The notes beneath the pieces are model-generated. The model saw only the letters and a program-made list of their open reading frames with translations, searched no databases and was not told where the DNA came from. Made by a program: the position numbers and the translations under genes. 7,824 bases of DNA. Origin: Anaerolineales bacterium UBA6663. Its GTDB lineage: Bacteria > Chloroflexota > Anaerolineae > Anaerolineales > UBA6663. The stretch covers positions 299 to 8,122 of the forward strand of contig DKKP01000190.1 in NCBI GenBank assembly GCA_002455335.1, given 5' to 3'. Of the stretch, positions 1-6,429 are shown piece by piece (position 1 is the first letter of the stretch; every line of letters begins with the position of its first letter).

Positions 1-170
1 GTGTCGGTCCCGGCCGTCTCGGCGTTGAGGAAGCCCGTGAGACGGCCATGGGCCGCGCGGATCTCGGCAGCCGTGCGACCCTCGACCGGCGCGCCCATGG
101 CGTCACCGATCGCCACGCCGACCAGCGCGCCGTGCGCGCGCCGCAATACATCGTTTCGATCTAGCGGCAT
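1..170 (-). CDS. ADP-ribosylglycohydrolase (DraG) family protein, N-terminal fragment
   Basis: Partial gene: the start is present but the 3' end lies beyond the left edge of the window. The ATG at 170-168 opens a frame with no stop for 56 codons. Residues 14-31 read GALVGVAIGDAMGAPVEG, the signature N-terminal helix of the DraG/ADP-ribosylglycohydrolase family, and the following HGRLTGFLN segment (41-49) is also typical of it. Known members remove ADP-ribose from protein side chains or hydrolyse related ribosides using two metal ions; the metal-binding DDT and DxDT motifs would lie outside the window. The start overlaps the last 10 nt of the kelch gene and has only a weak Shine-Dalgarno sequence, so translation is probably coupled. 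It is a divergent paralogue of the hydrolase at 5393-6376: the opening helix is similar, but this copy continues APVEG where the other has DLGRN. The family call is secure from the motif; the substrate is unknown. Confidence 0.85.
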   Translation of the reverse strand, partial: MPLDRNDVLRRAHGALVGVAIGDAMGAPVEGRTAAEIRAAHGRLTGFLNAETAGTD

Positions 171-1132
171 TGTGTCTCGATCCATTCTGCGGCGCCGCCG
201 ATCCCGGTCGACGTCTCGCCGCCCAAAGTCAGAACCCGCCCCGACAACGCGACCGCGGCCAGCCAGGCGCGCGGGGTATGCAGCGCCGGCGGCTGACAGA
301 CCGCGCCGCTGTCGGGGTCGATCCGCTCGACCAGGCCCAGATAACCTGTGCCGTCGTAGCCGCCGGCCACGATGACGTCTCCGTCGACGACGACCGCGGC
401 CGCCCAGGTGCGCGCAACGATCGGCCAATCGACAACGGACCAGCCGCCTGGTTCGGGGTCGTACCGTTCGACCACGCCCGAGTATCCGAATGCGTTGTAC
501 CCGCCGATCGCGTAGAGCACGCCTTCGATCGCCACAAGCGTCAGCCCTCGGCGCGGCTCGTTCATGCGTGGAAACCGCGACCAGGTGTCGGTCTTGGGTT
601 CATAGACCTCGACCAGATCCTGGTAGCCCTCGAGATCGCCATCGCTGGTTCCGTCAAAGCCGCCGGCGACCACGATCCGACCGTCCCAGACCGCCACCCC
701 GGGCTCGCGGCGCGGTGTGGGCAGGTGAGTGGCCACGCGCCAGGCGGTTTCATCGGCGCGCAGCGCCTCGACCTCCGAGACCAGACCGCCGTCGGCGCTC
801 CAGCCCCCGACGGCCCACAGCACGTCGTCGAGACTCACCAGACCGTGTTGGCTCCGCGCGACCCCGAGTGCGGGCCCGGCGACCCAGTGCACACCATCGA
901 ACACCTCGACGGTGTCGAGCTGTGTCGCCGTACCGCTCCAACCACCGACCGCGAACACGCGCTCGCCGAGCAGGGCAGCGCCCAGGGCCCGTCGGGGCGC
1001 GATCGTGGGCGCCATCTCGCTCGTTGTGTCTGTCGCCGACACGGCGGGCCTCCCCGGCTCGAGAGCCGACGGCGGCGCACATGCTATCAGGCCGAGCGCC
1101 AGGGTTGTGCCTACCCAAAACCCGGGCTTCAC
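161..1132 (-). CDS. Exported kelch-repeat lipoprotein (six-bladed beta-propeller)
   Basis: This 323-residue protein begins with a short signal peptide and a lipobox (LIAC, lipidated Cys18), so it is probably anchored outside the cytoplasmic membrane. After a linker (about 19-46), six kelch repeats follow. Their double-glycine motifs lie at about residues 63-64, 109-110, 157-158, 210-211, 257-258 and 304-305, each preceded by a hydrophobic strand (FAVGG, WAVGG, VVAGG, YAIGG, IVAGG, LTLGG) and several followed by VE-x-Y/F/I-D and W. That spacing fits a six-bladed propeller. The start is GTG, overlapping the stop of the upstream hydrolase by 4 nt (GTGA), so translation is coupled. Kelch propellers bind partners or carbohydrates. 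One known periplasmic kelch propeller, NanM, is a sialic-acid mutarotase encoded with sialic acid uptake genes, which makes a sugar-processing or sugar-binding role here plausible but unproven. The fold and export calls are strong; the activity is unknown. Confidence 0.85.
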   Translation of the reverse strand: MKPGFWVGTTLALGLIACAPPSALEPGRPAVSATDTTSEMAPTIAPRRALGAALLGERVFAVGGWSGTATQLDTVEVFDGVHWVAGPALGVARSQHGLVSLDDVLWAVGGWSADGGLVSEVEALRADETAWRVATHLPTPRREPGVAVWDGRIVVAGGFDGTSDGDLEGYQDLVEVYEPKTDTWSRFPRMNEPRRGLTLVAIEGVLYAIGGYNAFGYSGVVERYDPEPGGWSVVDWPIVARTWAAAVVVDGDVIVAGGYDGTGYLGLVERIDPDSGAVCQPPALHTPRAWLAAVALSGRVLTLGGETSTGIGGAAEWIETQCR

Positions 1133-1932
1133 GTCGTCGGCTCGTCGTTCGTCGGCACGCTGCTCAGGAATTCCAGAACGGCCTGGCGGAACGCCGGGTG
1201 TCGTTCGGCCGTGGCGTGGTTCGCGCCCGCGATGACCACGATCCTGACTTGAGGCATCCAGTCTTTCAGGCGATCGAACCCGACCCGATACGGGTCCGCC
1301 GACCCGACGACGCCCAACGTTGGCACCCGCACGGCGCGCAGCTCGGCTTCGGTGACGACCTGTGCCCGATTGGCGCGCCGCGAAGCCGCGAGGGCAAGTC
1401 GATCCTGGCCCATAAGGATGGCGCGTGAGCGGAGCGTGATCTCGTGCTCGCTCAGCCCGGCTTCGAGCCGGCTGATCAGGGCCGACAATCGGCCGGCTTC
1501 GAGTTCGTCGGCCTCGACACCGACCCGGGCTTCATCCTCCTCATCCGTCCAACCCAGCCGCCCGGGCGCTCCGCCAAGCGTGGCGCTCAGCAACCGCTCG
1601 GGATGCGTGACCAGCAGACGCGCCAGGATGTGCGCGCCCATCGAGTAGCCGATCACGTGCGCGCGCGGCAATTCGAGGTGATCGAGCAACCGGATGATGT
1701 CCTCACCCATCTCTGGCCCATACAGGGCCGGATCGTGTGGCTTGTCGCTCCGGCCATGGCCACGACAGTCGAATGCGATCACGCGATAGCGCTCGGCCAG
1801 GGCATGCGCAAGCCCGCTGTCGAACCAGCCCTCGAGCCGGCCCGTGAAGCCGTGTACGAGCACCACAGGTTCGCCGCTTCCGACTGTCCGATACCTGATC
1901 CACACCCCGGCCGAGTCAAAGAATGACTCCAT
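1129..1932 (-). CDS. Alpha/beta-fold hydrolase (esterase/lactonase type)
   Basis: This 267-residue protein has the complete alpha/beta-hydrolase layout. It has the oxyanion-loop motif HGFTG at 27-31, a DCRGHGRSDKP segment at 55-65, the nucleophile elbow GYSMGA with Ser97, a helical cap insertion at about 125-195, the acid in GSADPY (Asp213) and the catalytic histidine in GANHAT (His239). All three triad residues are present, so the enzyme should be active, and it has no signal peptide, so it is probably cytoplasmic. Relatives include carboxylesterases, enol-lactonases and haloperoxidase-like enzymes, and the sequence does not decide among them. A good ribosome binding site (GGGAG at 1945-1941) lies 8 nt upstream of the ATG. 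The gene starts 19 nt after the permease stop and overlaps the kelch gene by 4 nt, so it belongs to the transporter operon. It could deacylate or open a lactone of the imported compound; that role is inferred from context only. Confidence 0.88.
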   Translation of the reverse strand: MESFFDSAGVWIRYRTVGSGEPVVLVHGFTGRLEGWFDSGLAHALAERYRVIAFDCRGHGRSDKPHDPALYGPEMGEDIIRLLDHLELPRAHVIGYSMGAHILARLLVTHPERLLSATLGGAPGRLGWTDEEDEARVGVEADELEAGRLSALISRLEAGLSEHEITLRSRAILMGQDRLALAASRRANRAQVVTEAELRAVRVPTLGVVGSADPYRVGFDRLKDWMPQVRIVVIAGANHATAERHPAFRQAVLEFLSSVPTNDEPTT

Positions 1933-1951
1933 GCACTACGCTCCCGCGCCC

Positions 1952-2830
1952 TCATCCCTTGATCCCGACGCTCGCGATCCCGCCGATCAGGTACTTCTGC
2001 GCAAAGAAGTACAGCACGGCCGGTGGGATCACGCCGATCAGCGAGCCGGCCATGATCAGGTTCCACTGGATGTTGTAGCGGCCCTTGAGCATGTTCAGAC
2101 CAAGCTGGATCGTGTAGTCGTCGTACTTGCTGATATAGATCAGCGGATCCAGGAACTCGTTCCACGTCCACAAGAAGGTCAGCACGCCGGTGACCACCAT
2201 CGGCGGCACACACAGCGGCAGGATGATCCTGAAGAACACATCCCAGGTCGAGGCGCCGTCGATGCGCGCGGCCTCGTCGAGGTCGCGCGGGATCGTCATG
2301 ATGTACTGGCGCATCAGGAAGATGAAGAACGCATTGCCAAAGAACGACGGCACGATCAAGGGCAGGTAGGAGCCGACCCAACCGAGCGATTGAAAGACCA
2401 CGAAGCGCGGCAGCAGCATGATCTGGCCCGGGATCATGAGCGTAGCGATCAAGAGCATGAACAGCGTATTGCGCCCCGGGAAGCGCAGCCGCGCAAAGGC
2501 GAAGGCCACGAGCGTGCACGAGAACAGGTGTCCGACGATGTTCATGACCGCGATGAAGAGCGAGTTGAGCCCAAAGCGCAGAAACGGCATCTGGGTCATG
2601 ACATCGCTGAAGTTCTGCCAGCGGATCGGGTCGGGCCAGTACACGGGCGGCCAGGCGAAGATCTGCTGCCGCTCTTTGAAGGCCGTGAGCGCCATCCAGC
2701 CGATGGGGATGCCGATCATCACGAGCGCCAGAGCGGTGAGCGTCAGGAACACGACGGCCGAGTTCGCGTGTCGCGCCCAATTCCGGGCCGGGGCGCGTCT
2801 GGGCGGTTGCGTGGCCGGGATCGCGCTCAT
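1952..2830 (-). CDS. Carbohydrate ABC transporter permease, CUT1 family (MalG/AraQ-like)
   Basis: This 292-residue integral membrane protein is one of the two channel subunits of a sugar importer. Hydrophobic segments lie at about residues 25-49, 84-112, 121-141, 150-174, 211-232 and 258-280, giving the usual six. The EAA loop that docks onto the ATPase is clear at about 184-208 (LDEAARIDGAS through ILPLCVPP). The C-terminus FFAQKYLIGGIASVGIKG is the characteristic end of MalG-type permeases (typically RYxxxGxxxGxxKG). A Shine-Dalgarno stretch (AAGGAAAGGGAA) lies just upstream of the ATG, inside the end of the preceding permease gene, and the two genes overlap by 4 nt (ATGA). This is the standard arrangement for a co-translated heterodimeric permease pair. 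The transported sugar cannot be told from the permease sequence. Confidence 0.95.
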   Translation of the reverse strand: MSAIPATQPPRRAPARNWARHANSAVVFLTLTALALVMIGIPIGWMALTAFKERQQIFAWPPVYWPDPIRWQNFSDVMTQMPFLRFGLNSLFIAVMNIVGHLFSCTLVAFAFARLRFPGRNTLFMLLIATLMIPGQIMLLPRFVVFQSLGWVGSYLPLIVPSFFGNAFFIFLMRQYIMTIPRDLDEAARIDGASTWDVFFRIILPLCVPPMVVTGVLTFLWTWNEFLDPLIYISKYDDYTIQLGLNMLKGRYNIQWNLIMAGSLIGVIPPAVLYFFAQKYLIGGIASVGIKG

Positions 2831-3744
2831 GAGTCGGTTCCCTTTCCTTCGGATTCGTAGAACACCCAGAGCGGTGAACTGCGGAACACAAGGGCCGTAA
2901 ACGCCATGATGATCACGGCCATGATCCAGGCCAATGCCGACGCATAGCCCATGTCGAAGTCCTCGAAGGCCGTGCGGAACATGTAGAACATGTAGAACAA
3001 GGTGGACCGCGCCGGCCCGCCGCCCGTGATCACGTACACGGCCGTGAACACCTGGAAGGCGTCGATCAACTCCATCACCAACTGGAACAAGATGGTCGGC
3101 GAGAGCATCGGCAGCGTGACGTTCCAGAACTTGGCCAGCCGCCCGGCGCCGTCGATCTCGGCCGCTTCATACAGGTGCGGTGGGATGTTCTGCAGGCCCG
3201 CCAGGTAAATGATCGCGCCGCCGCCGACCCGCCACAGGCTCATCAGCGCCACGCTTGGCAACGCCCAGTCGGGGCTCCAGAACCAGTTCGGCCCCTGAAT
3301 GCCGATCGCGGCCAGCAGCGTGTTGGCCACGCCGTACTCGGGGTTGAGCAGCCACATCCACATCAACGCCACAGAGACGCCCGAGAGCACCACGGGCAAA
3401 TAGAACAACGTCCGGAAGATCCGCATCCCCGGCAGCGGGTGATTGAGCAGCAGAGACAATCCGAGCCCGGCCGCCAGGTTGAGCGGCAGCGAGATCGCCA
3501 CGTACGTGAAGGTCACGCGCATCGACTGCCAGAAGTCGGGGTCCTTGGTGAAGATCCGGATGTAGTTGTCGAGCCCGACAAATCGCGGGGGCACGGTGAT
3601 CTGCCAATCGGTGAAGCTCAGGCCGAACGAGGCCACGAACGGCCCGGCCGTGAAGACCAGAAAACCGATCAGCCACGGGCTGATGCCGATATAGCCCTCG
3701 ATGGCTTCACGTGTGGCCGGGCGGAGGTTCAGGCGTTGAAGCAT
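2827..3744 (-). CDS. Carbohydrate ABC transporter permease, CUT1 family (MalF/UgpA-like)
   Basis: This 305-residue membrane protein is the first permease subunit of the importer. Hydrophobic segments lie at about 20-44, 76-101, 111-133, 160-184, 216-240 and 264-288. The N-terminal GYIGISPWLIGFLVFTAGP segment and FVGLDNYIRIF at 55-65 are typical of UgpA/LacF-type permeases. The ATPase-contacting EAA loop lies at about 192-212 (YEAAEIDGAG through WNVTLP). At 305 residues it has the length of the short UgpA-type family, without the large MalF periplasmic insertion. The ATG at 3744-3742 has only a weak Shine-Dalgarno sequence (GCAGAGAC) upstream, which could contribute to lower permease than binding-protein expression, together with the repeat-rich spacer at 3745-3858. 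It pairs with the overlapping downstream permease. Confidence 0.95.
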   Translation of the reverse strand: MLQRLNLRPATREAIEGYIGISPWLIGFLVFTAGPFVASFGLSFTDWQITVPPRFVGLDNYIRIFTKDPDFWQSMRVTFTYVAISLPLNLAAGLGLSLLLNHPLPGMRIFRTLFYLPVVLSGVSVALMWMWLLNPEYGVANTLLAAIGIQGPNWFWSPDWALPSVALMSLWRVGGGAIIYLAGLQNIPPHLYEAAEIDGAGRLAKFWNVTLPMLSPTILFQLVMELIDAFQVFTAVYVITGGGPARSTLFYMFYMFRTAFEDFDMGYASALAWIMAVIIMAFTALVFRSSPLWVFYESEGKGTDS

Positions 3745-3765
3745 GTGTGTCTCTGCGATGCGCCA

Positions 3766-3845
3766 GCGGCCCGCAGCCGGCGGACCGCCGATGAACGACC
3801 AGGTACGGCGGACCGCAAACCAGATGCAGCGGTCTGCGGTCCGCC
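3766..3845 (-). repeat. Phased GCGGNCCGC repeats forming alternative hairpins between binding-protein and permease genes
   Basis: The 114-nt spacer between the binding-protein stop and the first permease start contains four 9-nt near-palindromes of the form GCGGNCCGC, at 3766-3774 (N=C), 3780-3788 (A), 3808-3816 (A) and 3836-3844 (T). Their starts are spaced 14, 28 and 28 nt. GGCGGACCGCA (3807-3817) is the exact reverse complement of TGCGGTCCGCC (3835-3845), an 11-bp stem with a 17-nt loop. The copy at 3779-3789 matches that partner at 10 of 11 positions, so two hairpins could compete. No T-tract follows, so it does not look like a complete intrinsic terminator. In maltose-type operons a stem-loop at this position stabilises the binding-protein mRNA and lowers permease expression, and the same role is inferred here. 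Confidence 0.7.
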
Positions 3846-3858
3846 ATCAACAGCCGAT

Positions 3859-5277
3859 TTAGCTCAGCCCCAACGCCTTCCGCTCGGTGTCGACGATCTC
3901 CTGAGCGGTGGCCACCGTGTTGTCGAGCTCGGTCTTGATTTGATCGCGCTCGATATCGCCGAGATAGATCCGGTCGTACAGATCCTGGTTCAGGCGCGTG
4001 ACCTTGCTGAAGTACGGGAAGCGCCCCGAGAACTCCCAGACCTGTGGGGTCTTGAGGATCTCGAAGAAGAACTGCACGCGCGGGTCGTCCTGCGCCGGGT
4101 GGTCGGGCCACAACGCCGGGATGTTCGCCGTGTAGCCCTTGTTCTGTGCCTGCAGGAAGCCCTGACCGTCCATGCCGGTCATCCACTTCAACCACTCCCA
4201 GGCCGCATCCTTCTTCTGGCTGGCCTTGGGGATGCCCAGCTGGAGCGTCCAGCCATTCGTGATCACGTCCTGGCCATCGACCTTGGGATTATGCACCAGG
4301 CCGAACTTGACGCCCGACTCGTCGACGCGCCCGAACTGGCCGTTGTTGAGCCCGGCGAAGCCGAGCCGGCCGGTCATGAACAGGTCGATCGGGCCCGTGC
4401 CCTCGGTGCTGAGCGCCTGGAACTCCGAGAAGGTGGGCACGGCGCCCGAGCGCGCCAGATCCCACATGAACTCGAAGGCGGCCACGGTCTCGGGGCCGTT
4501 CATGAAGCCGTCGACGACCTTGCCGTCATTGTCGAAGGGCCGGGCGCCAAACGCGAAGAACTCGGCGCGCCAGACACGCGTAGGCATCGCGGCGCCGAAG
4601 ATCTTCTGATCGCGGTTCGTCAGCGCGACGGCGTCTTCGAGCCACTGCTGCATCGTGTAGCCCCACTCGGGCGTCTTCAGGCCCTTCGCGGCGAACAGGT
4701 CCTGATTGTAGAAGTACATGGTCGCGCCGACGCCGATCGGCAACCCGATGATCTGCTCACCGTAGCGGCAGCGCGAGTCGAAGTGCACCTTCGAGTACAT
4801 GCCGATGTCGAGGCCGTCGCGCTCGATGAAGGCGCGCAGATCCTCGGCCTGCGGGAACCAGTCGGCGCTCCAGAAGGTCGAGACGTCGGGCACGCCCGAG
4901 CCCGTGCCGAGCACGGTCGTCATCTTCTCCGAGAAGCCGTCGTCGGGCAGGAACGTCGCGTTGACCTTGACGCGCTGACCGACCTCGGTGGTGTGGTAGT
5001 AGTCCAGCCAGGCGCGCTGCGTGGCCTCGTCGCCGACATCGGCGCCGCCGACCGTCCACCAGTCGATTTCGCCGGAAGGCAGCGGCACAGCCGTTGGTGC
5101 CTCGGTTGCGGGAACGGCCGTGGCGGCCGGCACTGCAGTCGCCGCTGGTGCGTTGGTGGCTGGCGCCGCCGTGGGCGCCTCGGTCGCGGGTGGGGTGCAG
5201 GCGCCGAGGGCCAGACCGGCGGTCGATAGGCCCGCGTACTTCAAGAAGGCACGGCGCGAAAACGTGTTGCGGTTCAT
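3859..5277 (-). CDS. Sugar ABC transporter substrate-binding lipoprotein (Tat-exported, family 1)
   Basis: This 472-residue extracytoplasmic solute-binding protein captures the imported sugar and delivers it to the permease pair. The N-terminus has a twin-arginine motif SRRAFLK (7-13), a hydrophobic stretch and a lipobox LGAC with Cys27, so it is predicted to be exported folded and then lipid-anchored. Residues about 28-67 are an Ala/Pro/Thr-rich spacer with repeated AVPA(A/T) units. The mature domain begins near residue 69 (GEIDWWTVGG). It contains landmarks of the MalE/UgpB-like family: PDVSTFWSADWF in the first lobe, YGEQIIGLPIGVGATMYFYNQDLF, a GPIDLFMTGRLGFAG segment and GWTLQLGIPKASQKKDAAWEWLKWM. 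The ATG at 5277-5275 is supported by GAGGAGGAAAG at 5294-5284 and by the position of the signal sequence. Its ligand is not known; the many aromatic residues fit carbohydrate binding. Confidence 0.95.
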   Translation of the reverse strand: MNRNTFSRRAFLKYAGLSTAGLALGACTPPATEAPTAAPATNAPAATAVPAATAVPATEAPTAVPLPSGEIDWWTVGGADVGDEATQRAWLDYYHTTEVGQRVKVNATFLPDDGFSEKMTTVLGTGSGVPDVSTFWSADWFPQAEDLRAFIERDGLDIGMYSKVHFDSRCRYGEQIIGLPIGVGATMYFYNQDLFAAKGLKTPEWGYTMQQWLEDAVALTNRDQKIFGAAMPTRVWRAEFFAFGARPFDNDGKVVDGFMNGPETVAAFEFMWDLARSGAVPTFSEFQALSTEGTGPIDLFMTGRLGFAGLNNGQFGRVDESGVKFGLVHNPKVDGQDVITNGWTLQLGIPKASQKKDAAWEWLKWMTGMDGQGFLQAQNKGYTANIPALWPDHPAQDDPRVQFFFEILKTPQVWEFSGRFPYFSKVTRLNQDLYDRIYLGDIERDQIKTELDNTVATAQEIVDTERKALGLS

Positions 5278-5283
5278 GGGCAG

Positions 5284-5294
5284 CTTTCCTCCTC
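5284..5294 (-). promoter_or_regulatory. Strong ribosome binding site of the binding-protein gene
   Basis: GAGGAGGAAAG on the minus strand places AGGAGG 10 nt upstream of the ATG at 5277. It is the best-matched ribosome binding site of the transport genes and fits high expression of the binding protein relative to the permeases. Confidence 0.75.
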
Positions 5295-5354
5295 GGACGA
5301 GCGAACAACGGTTGGAACATCGAGACAGCCAGGGTGGAACGGATGTGTGTGGAT

Positions 5355-5366
5355 GATCACCTCCTC
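5355..5366 (-). promoter_or_regulatory. Near-perfect Shine-Dalgarno sequence without a canonical start codon
   Basis: The minus strand reads GAGGAGGTGATC. Eleven bases of it (AGGAGGTGATC) are complementary to the conserved 3' end of 16S rRNA. No ATG, GTG or TTG lies at normal spacing downstream; the codon at ideal distance is ATC (5354-5352). That frame runs open for 26 codons and ends in a TGA overlapping the ATG of the binding-protein gene (ATGA). An overlapping GTG at 5360-5358 would have no free ribosome binding site. It may be a standby ribosome site, the remnant of a leader peptide or chance. Function unknown; the rest of the 115-nt spacer (5278-5392) shows no clear promoter or operator. 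Confidence 0.4.
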
Positions 5367-5392
5367 GGTAGACGGCTCACATGGCGAGCGGT

Positions 5393-6376
5393 TCACACGA
5401 TCAGCGCGGCAAGCCCGTCGGCCAGCGCCACGATGTCTTCCTGGGCCGCGAAGCGCAGACACACGCCGGACGGGCGGCGCACGCGTTCGATCCACTCGGG
5501 TGGGATGACGCCGACGCCGTGCCGCGCGCCGGTCAACGCGCCCACAACGGCCCCGATCGTGTCGGCGTCGCGCCCGAAGTTACAGGCCCAGAACAGGCCG
5601 CGGCGAAAGTCGCCGTCGGTCAGCCGAAAGACCGCCAGGGCCTGCGGGATCGCCTCTGCGCTGACTGAGTGCACGGGCGTCCATAGATCGTCGTGCAGGC
5701 GCTCCCAGGCGGCTTCGATACAGCCGGCCTCGCTGCAGATCGCATCCGCCCGCGCCTGAGCCCGGCCGAGCCAGCTGTCGGCCGGGATTGCCGCGCGCGC
5801 TGCCGAAAGGATCTCGTCCGTGCTGCCGTCGACCATGGCCACGGCCACGGCCGCCGCGACCGCCTGGGCCGCCCAAATGCCATCGCCGTCATGGCTGACC
5901 TGCGCTTCGATCTCGGCCAGCTCCAGCGCGCGCGGGACATCGCCCGCGCACAGGATGCCGATCGGCGCAATCCGCATCGCGGCCCCGTCGTCGTCGTTCA
6001 TCACGTTGTCGCGGCCCGAGAGTGGCGGGAGCATGCCGCGCTGAAGGTTCGCGACTGCGCCGTACAACGGCCTGCCGCCGCGCTCGAAGACGCCGCCCTG
6101 TTCGAGGATCAGCGCCCGCCAGGACTCGACGAGCGCTTCCGGCGTCAACGCACCACCACAGGTTAACAATGTGCGTGCGGTCAGCAACGCGAACTCGGTG
6201 TCGTCGGTGCTCCGTGCCGCGCCATTGAGCGACGTGGCCAGGCCGTAGCGCTTGCGGTATTCGTCGTTGCGGCCGAGGTCGCCGAGGGCATCGCCCACCG
6301 CCAACCCCAGCAACGCACCACGGGCCTTGGCCGTGCGCAGGGCAAGGTCGTGGCTGAGCGTTTGTCGCGTAATCAT
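5393..6376 (-). CDS. ADP-ribosylglycohydrolase (DraG/COG1397) family hydrolase
   Basis: With the chosen start this is a 327-residue cytoplasmic enzyme of the DraG family, near the usual family length of about 300 residues. The motifs appear in order: GALLGLAVGDALGDLG (20-35), STDDTEF (56-62) with the metal-binding Thr57-Asp58-Asp59, NDDDGAAMRIAPIG (127-140), SHDGDGIWAAQAVAAAVAVAM (161-181) and GRDADTIGAVVGALTGA (268-284) with Asp270 and Asp272-Thr273. The residues expected to hold the two metal ions are therefore present and activity is likely. The start ATG (6376-6374) is preferred because AGAGGAGG lies directly upstream (6387-6380), while the in-frame ATG at 6418 falls inside the LacI-type operator and would encode an unrelated 14-residue extension. 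It is the first gene after the operator and precedes the binding-protein gene by 115 nt. In this setting it probably cleaves an imported riboside-like compound rather than modified protein; the substrate is inference. Confidence 0.9.
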   Translation of the reverse strand: MITRQTLSHDLALRTAKARGALLGLAVGDALGDLGRNDEYRKRYGLATSLNGAARSTDDTEFALLTARTLLTCGGALTPEALVESWRALILEQGGVFERGGRPLYGAVANLQRGMLPPLSGRDNVMNDDDGAAMRIAPIGILCAGDVPRALELAEIEAQVSHDGDGIWAAQAVAAAVAVAMVDGSTDEILSAARAAIPADSWLGRAQARADAICSEAGCIEAAWERLHDDLWTPVHSVSAEAIPQALAVFRLTDGDFRRGLFWACNFGRDADTIGAVVGALTGARHGVGVIPPEWIERVRRPSGVCLRFAAQEDIVALADGLAALIV

Positions 6377-6379
6377 GTG

Positions 6380-6387
6380 CCTCCTCT
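6380..6387 (-). promoter_or_regulatory. Ribosome binding site fixing the start of the DraG-family gene
   Basis: AGAGGAGG lies just upstream of the ATG at 6376. The core AGGAGG is only 3 nt from the ATG, which is short, but the overlapping GAGAGG pairing gives a more normal distance. With the operator further upstream it decides against the in-frame ATG at 6418. Confidence 0.6.
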
Positions 6388-6401
6388 CGCGGTCGTCCAC
6401 T

Positions 6402-6419
6402 TGCGGGAACGTTCCCACG
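6402..6419. promoter_or_regulatory. LacI-family operator upstream of the hydrolase-transporter operon
   Basis: The plus strand reads TGCGGGAACGTTCCCACG. Its 12-bp core GGGAACGTTCCC (6405-6416) is a perfect palindrome centred on CG, the usual form of LacI-family operators. The first 15 bases are identical to the operator at 7491-7508 in front of the regulator gene. It lies 26 nt upstream of the hydrolase start, placing the whole downstream operon under the neighbouring LacI protein. Confidence 0.85.
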
Positions 6420-6423
6420 CCTG

Positions 6424-6429
6424 GGTCAA
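6424..6429 (-). promoter_or_regulatory. Possible -35 element (TTGACC) of the transporter operon
   Basis: TTGACC on the minus strand lies 4 nt upstream of the operator and shares its first two bases with the T-tract of the regulator's terminator. At 17-nt spacing the -10 region would be CCGCAA, a poor match, so this is tentative. If real, the operator occupies the spacer and -10 region, ideal for repression. Confidence 0.3.

Noticed and set aside
1779..2891. A 370-codon minus-strand frame overlapping the second permease and the hydrolase start
   Set aside because: It is out of frame with two proteins that have clear family motifs over the same bases, and its own translation shows only low-complexity Arg/Ala/Pro sequence.
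3766..3845. Reading the spacer repeats as a CRISPR array or as an intrinsic terminator
   Set aside because: Repeat cores are only 9-11 nt with no equal-length spacers, and no T-tract follows the hairpin on the transcribed strand.
3175..5229. A 684-codon open frame on the plus strand, longer than any annotated gene
   Set aside because: It is antisense to the well-conserved binding-protein and permease genes, its product is rich in Arg/His/Asp/Glu/Gln with no recognisable domain, and long antisense frames are expected in GC-rich coding DNA.
5310..5342. Direct repeat GGTTGGAAC / GGGTGGAAC, 22 bp apart, resembling operator half-sites
   Set aside because: Neither copy has the palindromic partner GTTCC arm, and short matches of this kind are likely by chance; kept only as a weak possibility for a third operator.
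6377..6418. Upstream in-frame ATG at 6418 extending the DraG-family protein by 14 residues
   Set aside because: This start lies inside the LacI-type operator and has no ribosome binding site; the ATG at 6376 follows AGAGGAGG and gives the normal family N-terminus.
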